Of a stretch of 64,000 bases of DNA, positions 52,242 to 61,708 are shown piece after piece. How positions within the stretch are numbered: position 1 is the stretch's first letter; each line of letters starts with the position of its first letter. The translations under genes were made by a program, and so were the position numbers. Under the pieces are notes generated by a model, which saw nothing but the letters and a program-made list of their open reading frames with translations, ran no database searches and was not told where the DNA came from. Source of the stretch: Chitinophaga sp. sic0106 (lineage in GTDB: Bacteria > Bacteroidota > Bacteroidia > Chitinophagales > Chitinophagaceae); NCBI RefSeq assembly GCF_019219075.1, contig NZ_JAHUWJ010000021.1, forward strand, positions 59,500 to 123,499. The letters are read 5' to 3'.

Positions 52242-53714
52242 TTAGATCCTTTCCCGATACGACAGACTGACCACTTTCCCGAGCCCCTCAAATGACAGGA
52301 ACGGCGTCAGGTCGCCAGTTACTGGCAGTACTGTAAGCATGTCCATGCTTCCACACACCGCGGATGGTAAACCGGGGTCATAGGAGCAAATGAGTAGTTT
52401 GGGCGCCCACACTTTGTATGTATTTGTTTTTGAAGCCGATGCTTCATAAAAAAAAGTATGAAACTTCAATACAGTAATCGGTTGCCCTTTATCGAGTACC
52501 AGGTGACTGATTTTCGTGGAGAGATTATACTGATAAACTTTACTGCCTACATTGTAGTACATAAAACCAAGGTCAGGACTAAATGCGAAGTTCTCTGCCT
52601 GCATTATATCAGTGGCGGTGATCTCTGCATAATAATTTTGTACCCCAGCCATTGTAAAACGGCCGATATATCGTTTTCCGGAAGGTTTGTCTTCCAATAC
52701 TGCACAGATAACACCTCCGGTATACCTGTTGTAGTTCATATACAGGAGATCTTTACCAGTGGTAAAATTAAACATTGTGCCCGTTGGCAGCTGTGTGCAA
52801 TAGCTCTGCTGGATATTTGATTTTACAAAGCGCTTATGATCCTCGTCGTACAATATCGCATTTATGCTGGTAGCAGCAATAAAAGGTGAGGTACGGAAAG
52901 TATTTACCTCCCCCTGGTAAATATTCAGGGGCAAACCGTAATAAATATTAGCAGCACGAAAATAGTTGTAAATGTTCCCATTTTCATATAGCCATGCCCA
53001 GTTTCCGCCACTGGAGATATTTTGCGGAGCAAAGTTTGCAGGGAGTTTGGACAAGAATTCATAGGAAATATTGTAAGTAGCATTATAGTCGAATGATTCG
53101 GGGTCTATCCGGTTAGTGCCGGTTTCCGTCATCAGGTAAATGCCGTAAACAGTTGGTTGATATGGATAACAGTAGATATTTATTGGTTTGCCCTGTTCCG
53201 GTAGTTTTGATTCCACTGTATTCAGAACATTGGGCAGGTAACGGAAATCATTTTGGGAATAAGATAGCATATCCAGCCTGCTTTTACCATTATTATCGCA
53301 AAGCAACAGATAGCCTTCGGAAATAATCGTTTGCGCGGTGATTCGAAATTTCTGTTGGGCCTGGATACCAGTACTCTTGCTTGTTACGCGATAATATACA
53401 TCATAGATGCCGGATGGTAAGCCAAATTTGATATCCAGGTTCCTGGATACACCCAGGCTTACTTGCTGGAAACGGCTGGCGGAAGAAATACCCCACCACT
53501 CGTATTCGTACGCACTATCAGTTCCAGCCGGGTCCTTGGAAAAAGACAATTGCGGATGAATATGCAAACTGTCTCCGATAAATACGGTGTAGGCACTATC
53601 AATATTGTTAATGCTGGTTTCATTAATCTGCTGGTAATCGTAGTTCCCCTTGTCTTTATAACAACTGCACAATATCCAGGAAGTAAAAATAAAAAGGAAA
53701 AAATTATGTTTCAT
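52242..53714 (-). CDS. PKD-like family lipoprotein
   Basis: About 490 aa. Lipobox Cys18 in LCSCYKDKG, followed by the KGNYDYQ opening typical of the Bacteroidota PKD-like lipoprotein family, then beta-sandwich and probable propeller-like repeats. The frame opens at 53771, but MKHNFFLFIF at 53714 starts the signal peptide. It lies 19 bp from the DUF4843 gene and probably forms part of the SusCD-associated surface complex. Confidence 0.85.
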   Translation of the reverse strand: MKHNFFLFIFTSWILCSCYKDKGNYDYQQINETSINNIDSAYTVFIGDSLHIHPQLSFSKDPAGTDSAYEYEWWGISSASRFQQVSLGVSRNLDIKFGLPSGIYDVYYRVTSKSTGIQAQQKFRITAQTIISEGYLLLCDNNGKSRLDMLSYSQNDFRYLPNVLNTVESKLPEQGKPINIYCYPYQPTVYGIYLMTETGTNRIDPESFDYNATYNISYEFLSKLPANFAPQNISSGGNWAWLYENGNIYNYFRAANIYYGLPLNIYQGEVNTFRTSPFIAATSINAILYDEDHKRFVKSNIQQSYCTQLPTGTMFNFTTGKDLLYMNYNRYTGGVICAVLEDKPSGKRYIGRFTMAGVQNYYAEITATDIMQAENFAFSPDLGFMYYNVGSKVYQYNLSTKISHLVLDKGQPITVLKFHTFFYEASASKTNTYKVWAPKLLICSYDPGLPSAVCGSMDMLTVLPVTGDLTPFLSFEGLGKVVSLSYRERI

Positions 53715-53733
53715 GTTGCATGGATTAAAGTGG

Positions 53734-54501
53734 TTATTGTACGGAAGTTCCCATTGCCATTGGCGTACCATCGTCTTCTAATACCGGGGAGCCATTTGCG
53801 GCAAGTTCTCGCAGGTAACGCTGTATAAAGATGCCATAGTATTGCTTTTGTTGAATGGACATCGTATTATCTGTGAATACATCCGGGGCTAATTCCAATA
53901 CTTCGCAGATGAAATTGAACTTCTTCCTGGTAAAATTTCCAAAATAAGCTGCACTCCAGGCCACAGGTTGTATTAAAATATCGCTGATGGATATACGATA
54001 TTTATTGTAGTTGATACGCGCGCCGGAGAGACTGTTGGTAATGGTATATTGTATATTGGTTCCAAAGTTTTCATTTGCCTGTAATTCCAGTTCCAGTTCT
54101 ACAGGAACACTGGAGAGATCAGGGCTGCGCAGTAGTCGAATCGGGAAACTATCCGAAGCTTTTCCTGCGTGCAGGATAATGTTTTGAGGGAGCGCTTCAA
54201 AATGCGTACCCTCGATTGCTGTGGACGTGATACTGGCTCTTATATTGATTTTTCTGTCCACATTAGCAACAGGTCCTGTGGCCTTGAATCCGACATTAAT
54301 TACAGAGTCGTTCACAGTCTCCGGTGCATATGCAAAGGTAAACATAGCGCTATCAACCCCAGGTCCGGCAGCAACGGCTCCTTTAAAATTGTAGAAATAA
54401 ACATCGGCCTTGCTGTTGAAAGTTTTCAGTCCTTCTTTTGTACAGGAGGCCGTAAGCACTGTCAGTGCCAGAGCATATAAAAGGTTTGTGAATATTTTCA
54501 T
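53734..54501 (-). CDS. DUF4843-family lipoprotein
   Basis: 255 aa. Lipobox Cys20 in LTASCTKEG. The rest matches the DUF4843 layout: an early YFYNFKG, a mid-domain of beta strands and a GTHFEALPQNI stretch. DUF4843 lipoproteins regularly follow susCD pairs, and function is unknown. It starts 11 bp after the susD stop. Confidence 0.85.
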   Translation of the reverse strand: MKIFTNLLYALALTVLTASCTKEGLKTFNSKADVYFYNFKGAVAAGPGVDSAMFTFAYAPETVNDSVINVGFKATGPVANVDRKINIRASITSTAIEGTHFEALPQNIILHAGKASDSFPIRLLRSPDLSSVPVELELELQANENFGTNIQYTITNSLSGARINYNKYRISISDILIQPVAWSAAYFGNFTRKKFNFICEVLELAPDVFTDNTMSIQQKQYYGIFIQRYLRELAANGSPVLEDDGTPMAMGTSVQ

Positions 54502-54512
54502 CTTTATATTTT

Positions 54513-55949
54513 TTATCTCATGGAAGTTTCTGATAACGGTAACGGCACTACGTAAGTAGCCTTGTTCATACTGATGACGCCGGTAGGGGCGCTGCCTCTT
54601 GGAATACTTGGCAGGTTCCTGCGCTTATAGAAAAAGAACAGTTGTCCTTCTCCATAAAACTCCTTGACATACTCCTTCTGAATTTCTGTAGCAATGTTTG
54701 CGGTGGCAGGAAGGTCGGTAATGCCACGGTTATACCGGACTGTATTTAACGCGGTCAGCGCTCTTACCGGATCTGTTTCGCATTCCGCTATAATGTAATA
54801 CAACTCTGTTTTGCGGATCAGCGGCTGAAGGAATCTGTATAAACTGTCTTTGCTTTGTATATCAGCATATTTAAAAAACGTCCGGTAGTTTTTCCCACCA
54901 TCGGATGGCAGTATCCATACATAAACGTATCGGTAATCATTTTCATTATTTTCGAAATTATCGGAGAGCCTGGTAGCATATGGAGCCAGGATAGAAGCAT
55001 CCGTAACAGTGCCTGCGAAAAATTTCAACTGGTTGTTGTACATCTGGCTACATTCTGCTCCAAATATTATTTCCGGGGAAAATATGCGGTCGGGGTTGGC
55101 CTGATCGCTGGTAATACGTTTATAATTTAGCCATGGTAACCAGGTTTCTCCTTCGGAGATCACCTGGTTAGCGGCAGTAAGGGCTGCTGCTTTACTGCCC
55201 CGATAGAGCTGTACCCTGGCTTGCAGACTTTTTACAGCATAAAAGTTCATCCTTCTGTTTCTTATCCTGTAAAAATCAGTACCATCATTGAGCAGGTTAT
55301 TCATCATGCCGGCGGTGCGCACAGGATCTCCTGCCAGTAAGGATTCAGCCTTGTTTAGGTCCGTAAGGATACTATCCATGACCTGGTTGGCAGGCAGGAT
55401 AGACTGTAGGTCAGCAGTGGGTAGTGAACGGAATGGAATGGAAGGTGCGGTTGAATCGCTGGTATTATAGATCGGCCCGAAGAGTCGCAGCAAATCAAAA
55501 TGTAAACAAGCACGTAGTCCGAGCATTTCACCTTTAAGAATGTCGGCTTTGCCAGCCGGGATTACCTGCCTGGAATTTTCCAGTTTGTTCAGAAACTTGT
55601 TAATGTTTAGGATGCTGGCATAAGCATTGGTCCAGATTGCATCAAAGCCCCCTTGAACAGTTGCGTCATTATAGGCATATGCGTTATATTGTGAAAATGT
55701 ACTACCGGATGCAGCAATGTTGTAACGCTGGGCCAAAACTTCTACTGTGGTAGTGGATAAGTTAGCTCCATACAGGTTATTGTCTGCAATGCTGAGATAT
55801 ACGCCGTTGACAGCCAGATTAATGGTTGTTTCTGAGTTAAAAACCTGGTCCTCCAGGTACTTATCTTCCGGTTTTACATCCAGGTAGCTGCTACAACTTC
55901 CCAGCTGAATACAGCCCGCTAAAAGTAAAATTGAAATGTATTTTTTCAT
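54513..55949 (-). CDS. RagB/SusD-family substrate-binding lipoprotein
   Basis: 478 aa. Lipobox Cys19 in LGSCSSYLDV, then the SusD signature PEDKYLEDQVFN and four TPR-like helices; the C-terminus carries the RNLPSIPRG region. SusD lids bind the substrate on the outside and pass it to the SusC barrel encoded just upstream (19 bp away). The ligand cannot be inferred. Confidence 0.94.
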   Translation of the reverse strand: MKKYISILLLAGCIQLGSCSSYLDVKPEDKYLEDQVFNSETTINLAVNGVYLSIADNNLYGANLSTTTVEVLAQRYNIAASGSTFSQYNAYAYNDATVQGGFDAIWTNAYASILNINKFLNKLENSRQVIPAGKADILKGEMLGLRACLHFDLLRLFGPIYNTSDSTAPSIPFRSLPTADLQSILPANQVMDSILTDLNKAESLLAGDPVRTAGMMNNLLNDGTDFYRIRNRRMNFYAVKSLQARVQLYRGSKAAALTAANQVISEGETWLPWLNYKRITSDQANPDRIFSPEIIFGAECSQMYNNQLKFFAGTVTDASILAPYATRLSDNFENNENDYRYVYVWILPSDGGKNYRTFFKYADIQSKDSLYRFLQPLIRKTELYYIIAECETDPVRALTALNTVRYNRGITDLPATANIATEIQKEYVKEFYGEGQLFFFYKRRNLPSIPRGSAPTGVISMNKATYVVPLPLSETSMR

Positions 55950-55968
55950 ATAACAAATGGGCGGTTTA

Positions 55969-58900
55969 TTAAAATGATGCGTTTAAACTAAAGGATACAG
56001 TATTTGTAAAAGGATACTCGATTCCTCTTTCAGCTCTGACACTACTGATACGGAAGATATCATTCATGTATACGCTGGCCCGTAAGGAGCTGAGGGATAT
56101 ATGCCGTATCCAGGTGTCTGATAGCCATTGCCAGCCCATATTGATGGATTCGCCGGCAAGGGTGTTATCTTTCTGTACAAAGCGGGATGACATCGGAGTG
56201 GAAGTATTTAGTGAAATGGCCTTAAACTGGGAAATGTCACCGGTTTTTTGCCAGCGGTCATATAATGCACGCTTGTCCTGGTTATTTCTTAGCTGAGATA
56301 CACTAATGTTTTCTACTTTATTAAACAGAGCGCTGTTGAATAAATCCCCGCCCCAGCGGTACCTGAAAAATAATCCCAGGGTGAAGGACTTCAAGGTGAG
56401 CTGGCTATTTGCCACCCCTTCCATCATCGGACGCGCATTACCTACCCGGCGTATATCTGCCGGATTATAGGTGAATGTTGTTTGACCATCGGCACGCAGA
56501 AACAATTCATTACCCGTTGCAGGATCAATACCCAGTGAAGGAACCGCCCATATATCATCCGGACTGAAACCATCTTTATAGCGAATCATAGAATTACTTT
56601 CTTCCTGTGCTTTATTGAGTCCTTCCAGCTGCTTGCCCAGCCCGCCGTATTCGGCATGCACACGGCTCCCGCTGGCGCCCAGCGTCCAGATAATCCGGTC
56701 TTTTAAATTATATATCGGCGAGTACCTCAGGTTAAATTCAAAACCTTTTACCAGCAAACTGCCGAGGTTAAAAGGATAATTAGGAATACCGGTAGAAGTT
56801 GCTACCGCCACTCCTATTACCAATGGATCTGTTTTTTTCTGATAGTAATTGATAGTGGCACTTACCCGGTTATCGAGCATAACTATGTCTGAGCCAACGC
56901 TGGTTTGTAATGTATTTTGCCATTCCAGAAAAGGATTGCCGAGATTGGTCAGATTGAGTCCTTGTCCAAAAATATTCTGCGTCGATTCATATTGATATAC
57001 GGAGGTAGATAATACTGAACCCAGGTTTTGGTTTCCTGTCAGACCAATATTTCCGCGCAATTTCAGCTGGTTTATCCAACGTACCGGCGCAAGGAACTGC
57101 TCGCGGTGCAGGTTCCAGCCAGCACCAAGCGACCAGAAACCGGAATATTTATTGGAGGCGCCAAAAGCTGTGGAGCCATCCAGGCGATAAGTGGCGTCCA
57201 CCAAATAACGCTGGTCGTAACTATAGTTGATGCTTCCCAGTAAGTTGGTACGGCGGTAGGTGCTGTTTGCAGCTCCCGGCTTGCCATAAGGAGCATAGCT
57301 TCTGGCAAAGGCAGGGTTACCATTGGTGCCAGGAGGAAAACCAACAGCTTCAAATCTTTCAAAGCTATTTTTTGTTTCCTGGATTTCCGTACGTACGTTC
57401 GCGTTTAACTGGTGGTATTGGGCCAGGACCTTCGCATAGGTAAGCATCAGGTTTCCCTGATAACCACTATTAGTCAGGCTTCCGTGGGAATAGCTGCCTT
57501 TCTGATCATAGGGTATATCATCAAAAGCAGTATTTTCGGGAGCCCTGAATACCACGGTGTCATTTTTTGCTTTGCTGATTTGGAATCCTCCCTGTAACTG
57601 TAAAGTGGGCGAAATTTTATAAATCAGCTGAACGCTGTTTTGTAAGGTTAAGTTACTTGTATGATTTTTTTGTGGTAAGGCTGCATTATACAGCGGGTTA
57701 AAAATGGTATAATCCATTTCCTTAACATAGGCTGTAGTTTGTTCCAGGTATTTGGGAATGCTTCCATCCTCATTGTATTTGCGATAGTAAGGGTTCGCAT
57801 TGGCAAAATTGGCGAAAGAGCCATATGGCGAATCATCCGCTGAAAAACCTGAGAGATATAATCTGTTAGAGATATTTAGCTTCCCCTTTCGATATGTGAG
57901 ATCCATGTTAGTCCCCCACATATCTCGCCCGGAGCCCTTCATAGCACCATCGATTTTGCGGTAACTTACTCCGGCGCCCAACATCAGTTCATTGCTACCA
58001 CCAGTAAGCTGCAAGGAGTGAGCGTTGGTAACCCCCGTTTGAACTGGTTCATTTAGCCAATACGTATTAACGCCGCGCTGAACTTCAGCGAGCTTCGTGT
58101 TATACTGTTGGTCCAGAAATTTCTGGTATACCTGATCTACCGAACCGGAGTTGGGATTATAATAGCGATAGCGACCAGCGAGTTTTTCAAATTCCAGTTT
58201 TTCTGCTGCATTCATCAGGTTGTAGCTATGCAAGTCCGGCATTTCTACCCGGAAGTCACCGGTATAGGATACCTGTAGCTTCCCGGGTACAGGTCTTTTG
58301 GTTTCCACAACTACCACACCATTGGCTGCTTTGGCACCATATAAGGCAGTAGAGGCGGCATCTTTAAGGAGAGTAATAGCAGAGATACGGTTTATATCCA
58401 GGTCATTAACTACCCGCATGGTAGTTTCAAAACCATCGAGTATAAACAGTGGCTGGTTGGGATCGGCTCCAAACTGGTCCTGAAGGTTATTGAGGGAAAG
58501 ACTGCTTTTGCCTCGCAATTCAATATTCGGGAGGGTGTTGGGATTGGCTCCCTGTAGATTATTTTCCAGTACTATGAATGAAGGATCTAAAGATTTCAAA
58601 CTTTGGATAACATTCTGGTTTCCTACAGCACGTAGCTGATCCCCTGTAACTGTATTGACAGCGCCTGTAAAGCTTTCTTTCTTCCTGGTGAAAATACCGG
58701 TAGAAATTACTACTTCTTTCATTTGTTCTGTTCTGTCTTCTAATTTTATGGAGATATTATCGCCATTTTGAACTTTGACCTGGTAGTTGTTAAAGCCAAC
58801 ATGGCTGCAAACCAGCACAATTTCGCCCGCCGGTACTGCAATGCTAAAGGTTCCGTCCTGGTTGGTTGTAACCCCGCCAGGCATTCCCTTTATACTCACA

Positions 58901-59361
58901 CTCACGCCAGCTACGGGTTTACCTTGCTGATCGGTTATTCTTCCGGTAACCGGCTCTCCCGTACTCCGTTGCCTATTTGGGGAAAGGGATATGGCAACAT
59001 TATTCCGTTGTACAACAATCGTACGATCCGCAATTGCATAAGAGAGCGGCTGGTTGGCAAAACATTGCTTCAGTACATCTTCCAGTGATGCATTTTCTGC
59101 ATTTATCACCACGTCGGTGGCTGCCTCCAACATCTTTGAGCTATAAACGAAATCATAGCCTGTTTGCTTTCTAATCTCCATAAAGACTTGTCTGAGCGGC
59201 ATTAACCTGGTGTGTAGCGTCACCTTTTGTGCGAAGGTGGAAGCGCTGACCTGCATAACTGCGGCCAGCAACAATACACTCATCAACTTCATAATACGGT
59301 AGATTTTGGTAGGGCATAGTACTCCCTTGCCGGAAGATGCCGGATTTGGTCTAAAAACCAT
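55969..59361 (-). CDS. SusC/RagA-family TonB-linked outer-membrane protein with STN domain
   Basis: 1130 aa. An N-terminal extension ending TKIYRIMKLM precedes the signal peptide, a layout common in Chitinophagaceae SusC proteins, so the 59361 start is kept (59292 is the alternative). STN/secretin-like domain about 48-115, carboxypeptidase regulatory-like domain about 135-210, plug about 220-340 and the barrel to the C-terminal Phe. The STN domain receives or relays the signal to FecR (upstream), so this transporter probably senses its own substrate by cell-surface signalling through the ECF sigma factor. Confidence 0.95.
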   Translation of the reverse strand: MVFRPNPASSGKGVLCPTKIYRIMKLMSVLLLAAVMQVSASTFAQKVTLHTRLMPLRQVFMEIRKQTGYDFVYSSKMLEAATDVVINAENASLEDVLKQCFANQPLSYAIADRTIVVQRNNVAISLSPNRQRSTGEPVTGRITDQQGKPVAGVSVSIKGMPGGVTTNQDGTFSIAVPAGEIVLVCSHVGFNNYQVKVQNGDNISIKLEDRTEQMKEVVISTGIFTRKKESFTGAVNTVTGDQLRAVGNQNVIQSLKSLDPSFIVLENNLQGANPNTLPNIELRGKSSLSLNNLQDQFGADPNQPLFILDGFETTMRVVNDLDINRISAITLLKDAASTALYGAKAANGVVVVETKRPVPGKLQVSYTGDFRVEMPDLHSYNLMNAAEKLEFEKLAGRYRYYNPNSGSVDQVYQKFLDQQYNTKLAEVQRGVNTYWLNEPVQTGVTNAHSLQLTGGSNELMLGAGVSYRKIDGAMKGSGRDMWGTNMDLTYRKGKLNISNRLYLSGFSADDSPYGSFANFANANPYYRKYNEDGSIPKYLEQTTAYVKEMDYTIFNPLYNAALPQKNHTSNLTLQNSVQLIYKISPTLQLQGGFQISKAKNDTVVFRAPENTAFDDIPYDQKGSYSHGSLTNSGYQGNLMLTYAKVLAQYHQLNANVRTEIQETKNSFERFEAVGFPPGTNGNPAFARSYAPYGKPGAANSTYRRTNLLGSINYSYDQRYLVDATYRLDGSTAFGASNKYSGFWSLGAGWNLHREQFLAPVRWINQLKLRGNIGLTGNQNLGSVLSTSVYQYESTQNIFGQGLNLTNLGNPFLEWQNTLQTSVGSDIVMLDNRVSATINYYQKKTDPLVIGVAVATSTGIPNYPFNLGSLLVKGFEFNLRYSPIYNLKDRIIWTLGASGSRVHAEYGGLGKQLEGLNKAQEESNSMIRYKDGFSPDDIWAVPSLGIDPATGNELFLRADGQTTFTYNPADIRRVGNARPMMEGVANSQLTLKSFTLGLFFRYRWGGDLFNSALFNKVENISVSQLRNNQDKRALYDRWQKTGDISQFKAISLNTSTPMSSRFVQKDNTLAGESINMGWQWLSDTWIRHISLSSLRASVYMNDIFRISSVRAERGIEYPFTNTVSFSLNASF

Positions 59362-59450
59362 AAATTTGATCCTGGTTTTGGTTAAGTAATAACCCGCTTC
59401 ACAGGCGGATACAGTCTAACTGGATTGATCTTGCTTAGTCACAGCCGCGA

Positions 59451-59473
59451 CGGGGATGGTACGAACATCCCCG
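59451..59473. promoter_or_regulatory. Hairpin in the FecR-SusC gap
   Basis: CGGGGATG / CATCCCCG arms with a 7-nt loop are followed by TTTTTG in the plus direction. No plus-strand gene ends here. On the minus strand it lies in the sigma/FecR-SusC intergenic gap and could reduce read-through. Confidence 0.4.
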
Positions 59474-59503
59474 TTTTTGATGTTGACCTGTTATTATTCC
59501 ATA

Positions 59504-60664
59504 TTATTTTTTACCTTTTCTGATATAAATTAAACGTCCGCTGGTCCGGAAACTGACTTCACCTGTCAACTCCAGTAACGTCAATACAGACTGAACATGT
59601 TCCTTCCGGGAAATGATGCTGCCAAAGCGGATGTTGCGCACATCATCCTCATAAATAGTTTCAATATCATACCATCTTTCCAGCTGATGCATGATTTCTT
59701 CCAGCCTGGTGTCTTCAAAATTGAACTGACCTTCTTTCCAGGCGATTACCTTATCTATGTCCACAGCTGATTCAAGGCTGATCGCCGACGACTGACTGAT
59801 CCTTGCCTGCTGACCTGGAAGCAGTATCGCCTGTTGATTGGTTGATATGGCTTTTATCCGTACTTTTCCCTCCAGCAGCGTTGTACTGATCTCATTTTCG
59901 TTATCGTAAGCCTGGACATTGAAGTGAGTGCCCAAAACTTCAACAGCGGCCTGATTGGCCACATTTACCACAAACGGATGACCTGGCGACCCGGCCACTT
60001 CAAAGTAGGCTTCCCCTGATAATTCTACCAGACGCTGACCGTGACCAAATTTTGTAGGATACCTGATACTGCTGGCTGCGTTTAACCATACCAGTGACCC
60101 ATCCGGTAACATTAGTTTAAACTGACGCCCTCTGGGAGTATACATAGTATTATAGGTGATGGTGGCAGATGCATCGCCCGCTCCGTACAACAGCTGACCG
60201 TTCTGCAGTTGTACCTGGGTACCACTTTGATTGGCTACTACACCATTCGCGACAGTATCCAGCAATACCTTTGTTCCATCACCCAATACCAGGATTGCAC
60301 CTGACTTTCCAGGCTGTATCGAAGCCACGCCGGAAGGATAAGCCTTGGGTTGATTAAAGAAGGTATACTTAACAAGCGCACTGCAAACCATCAGGAACAC
60401 AACAGCAGCAGCCCATGTCCAGTGAAATACCCGACGTACCGGCTGGGATGGCGGAACCGCAGCTATAATACTTTTATGCAATACAGTCAGCTGCTCAGCA
60501 GTAAGTACTGGCGTTTCCGTTACCTGCTCTGCCATCCGGCGGATAATCTCCCGCGCCTCAGCCTCGTGGGCTGGCAACGACAGTTGAGCTAAGAATGCCC
60601 GCTCTTCCTCGGAAGAAAGCTTGTTGACTTCAAAAGCCGCATATAATTCTTGTAGTGATGGCAT
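59504..60664 (-). CDS. FecR-family anti-sigma factor
   Basis: 386 aa. A cytosolic N-terminal region of about 85 residues is followed by one membrane span (about 85-105), the periplasmic FecR domain (about 115-290; PRGRQFKLMLPDGSLVWLNA) and a C-terminal DUF4974-type domain (about 310-385; FNFEDTRLEEIMHQLERWYDI-like stretch, given here as LEEIMHQLERWYD). It holds the ECF sigma factor encoded upstream inactive until SusC's STN domain signals. Gap to the sigma gene is 43 bp. Confidence 0.95.
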   Translation of the reverse strand: MPSLQELYAAFEVNKLSSEEERAFLAQLSLPAHEAEAREIIRRMAEQVTETPVLTAEQLTVLHKSIIAAVPPSQPVRRVFHWTWAAAVVFLMVCSALVKYTFFNQPKAYPSGVASIQPGKSGAILVLGDGTKVLLDTVANGVVANQSGTQVQLQNGQLLYGAGDASATITYNTMYTPRGRQFKLMLPDGSLVWLNAASSIRYPTKFGHGQRLVELSGEAYFEVAGSPGHPFVVNVANQAAVEVLGTHFNVQAYDNENEISTTLLEGKVRIKAISTNQQAILLPGQQARISQSSAISLESAVDIDKVIAWKEGQFNFEDTRLEEIMHQLERWYDIETIYEDDVRNIRFGSIISRKEHVQSVLTLLELTGEVSFRTSGRLIYIRKGKK

Positions 60665-60707
60665 ACAATTAATAAAGACGAATGGTGAAGAGTGTTTGGG
60701 GGAGGGC

Positions 60708-61298
60708 TTATAAAATTATTTTCAGCAGTACTGCCAATAATAGTATAGAAGTGCCGGCGTCAAGCTGACTCAGGCAATATGCACGAACGGTGCGCATCGC
60801 TGCTTCCAGGTGGGTCTTCACGGTTTCAGGGGAAACCTTCATAATTATGGCAGTTTCCTGTCTGCTAAATCCCTGTAGCTTGATATAGGTAAAGGCCGTT
60901 CGTTGTTTAGGACTAAGCCGGGTCACAGCCTGCCCCAATAATTCATTCAGCCGGTTTTCTTCCTCAGGGGGCATTTGCAGGTGCAACTGTTCCCGCCATT
61001 CTTCCTGATGTTGTGTATGAAGTTTTTGGTTGCGCAGGTGATCGTAAACCTTATTTGTGGTAATAGTAATCAGCCATGCCCTGAAGTTACTGATGGCTGG
61101 AAGTTGTTCCCTGTTGATCCATATCTTAAGAAATATTTCCTGCACAATATCCTCCGCTAACCAGTGCTCACCAAGAAGGCGCCGCGCTGTATTGTACGGA
61201 ATAGCATGGTACTGTTCCATCAGTGCTCCAAATGCATTGGTTTCACCCGCAGCAACCTGCAACAATAGTTGATGACTACTATCTGTAATTTTTCGCAT
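60708..61298 (-). CDS. ECF-type RNA polymerase sigma factor (Bacteroidota FecI-like)
   Basis: 196 aa. Region 2 (about 25-92; YHAIPYNTARRLLG, then EDIVQEIFLKIW) and region 4 (about 125-180; LSPKQRTAFTYIKLQGFSRQE) are visible. The last 17 residues are strongly hydrophobic (SILLLAVLLKIIL), an unusual tail that could tether it to the membrane. It heads the sigma-FecR-SusCD operon and probably transcribes it. A textbook housekeeping promoter lies upstream. Confidence 0.94.
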   Translation of the reverse strand: MRKITDSSHQLLLQVAAGETNAFGALMEQYHAIPYNTARRLLGEHWLAEDIVQEIFLKIWINREQLPAISNFRAWLITITTNKVYDHLRNQKLHTQHQEEWREQLHLQMPPEEENRLNELLGQAVTRLSPKQRTAFTYIKLQGFSRQETAIIMKVSPETVKTHLEAAMRTVRAYCLSQLDAGTSILLLAVLLKIIL

Positions 61299-61414
61299 CT
61301 ATACGACCAGCTTTTGTTTTTGGCTGACAGCGGACATAACTAACACGGTGAAGAATTCACTGTTGACAATTTCTAAATGGTAAATTATTATGCAATCGAT
61401 AGCATTAGCTGGGT

Positions 61415-61445
61415 CAAAGGTATTTCTTTCCTGAAGAATTTCAAA
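61415..61445 (-). promoter_or_regulatory. Promoter of the ECF sigma gene
   Basis: On the minus strand TTTG (61445-61442), 19-nt spacer, TACCTTTG (61422-61415): an exact TTTG-N19-TAnnTTTG. Predicted leader about 110 nt. Confidence 0.75.
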
Positions 61446-61619
61446 GCATGCACCTCTTTTCGATTGTGCCCCCACATTTACCGTAAGAGATGTTGCATAT
61501 TCCCTCCCATGGTTGAAAAAAGCATTATCTGACAGCTAAATAACGATAATCTCCATTTTGCCCCCTCCTCCATTATTATAAATTGTTATACCCATCAGAT
61601 CGGATCACCGCCAGCAGAC

Positions 61620-61657
61620 GAAGCAATACCTGACCTGTTATACAAAGAAGCAATACC
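61620..61657 (+). repeat. 11-bp direct repeats upstream of the pectate lyase-like gene
   Basis: GAAGCAATACC at 61620-61630 and 61647-61657, 27 bp apart (not a whole number of helical turns). Possible activator sites, or chance. Confidence 0.35.
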
Positions 61658-61708
61658 CAACTCTACTCATCCGGCCGTAAAGCTTTCTTTTTAAACCAAA
61701 CACACGAT

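Larger units (their letters stand above)
61299..61708. other. Divergent intergenic region, sigma factor / pectate lyase-like
   Basis: 410 bp. Holds the minus-strand promoter of the sigma gene (61415-61445) and, 52-89 bp before the lyase ATG, two copies of GAAGCAATACC. I see no plus-strand TAnnTTTG box for the lyase gene, which fits control by the ECF sigma or another factor. Confidence 0.6.
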
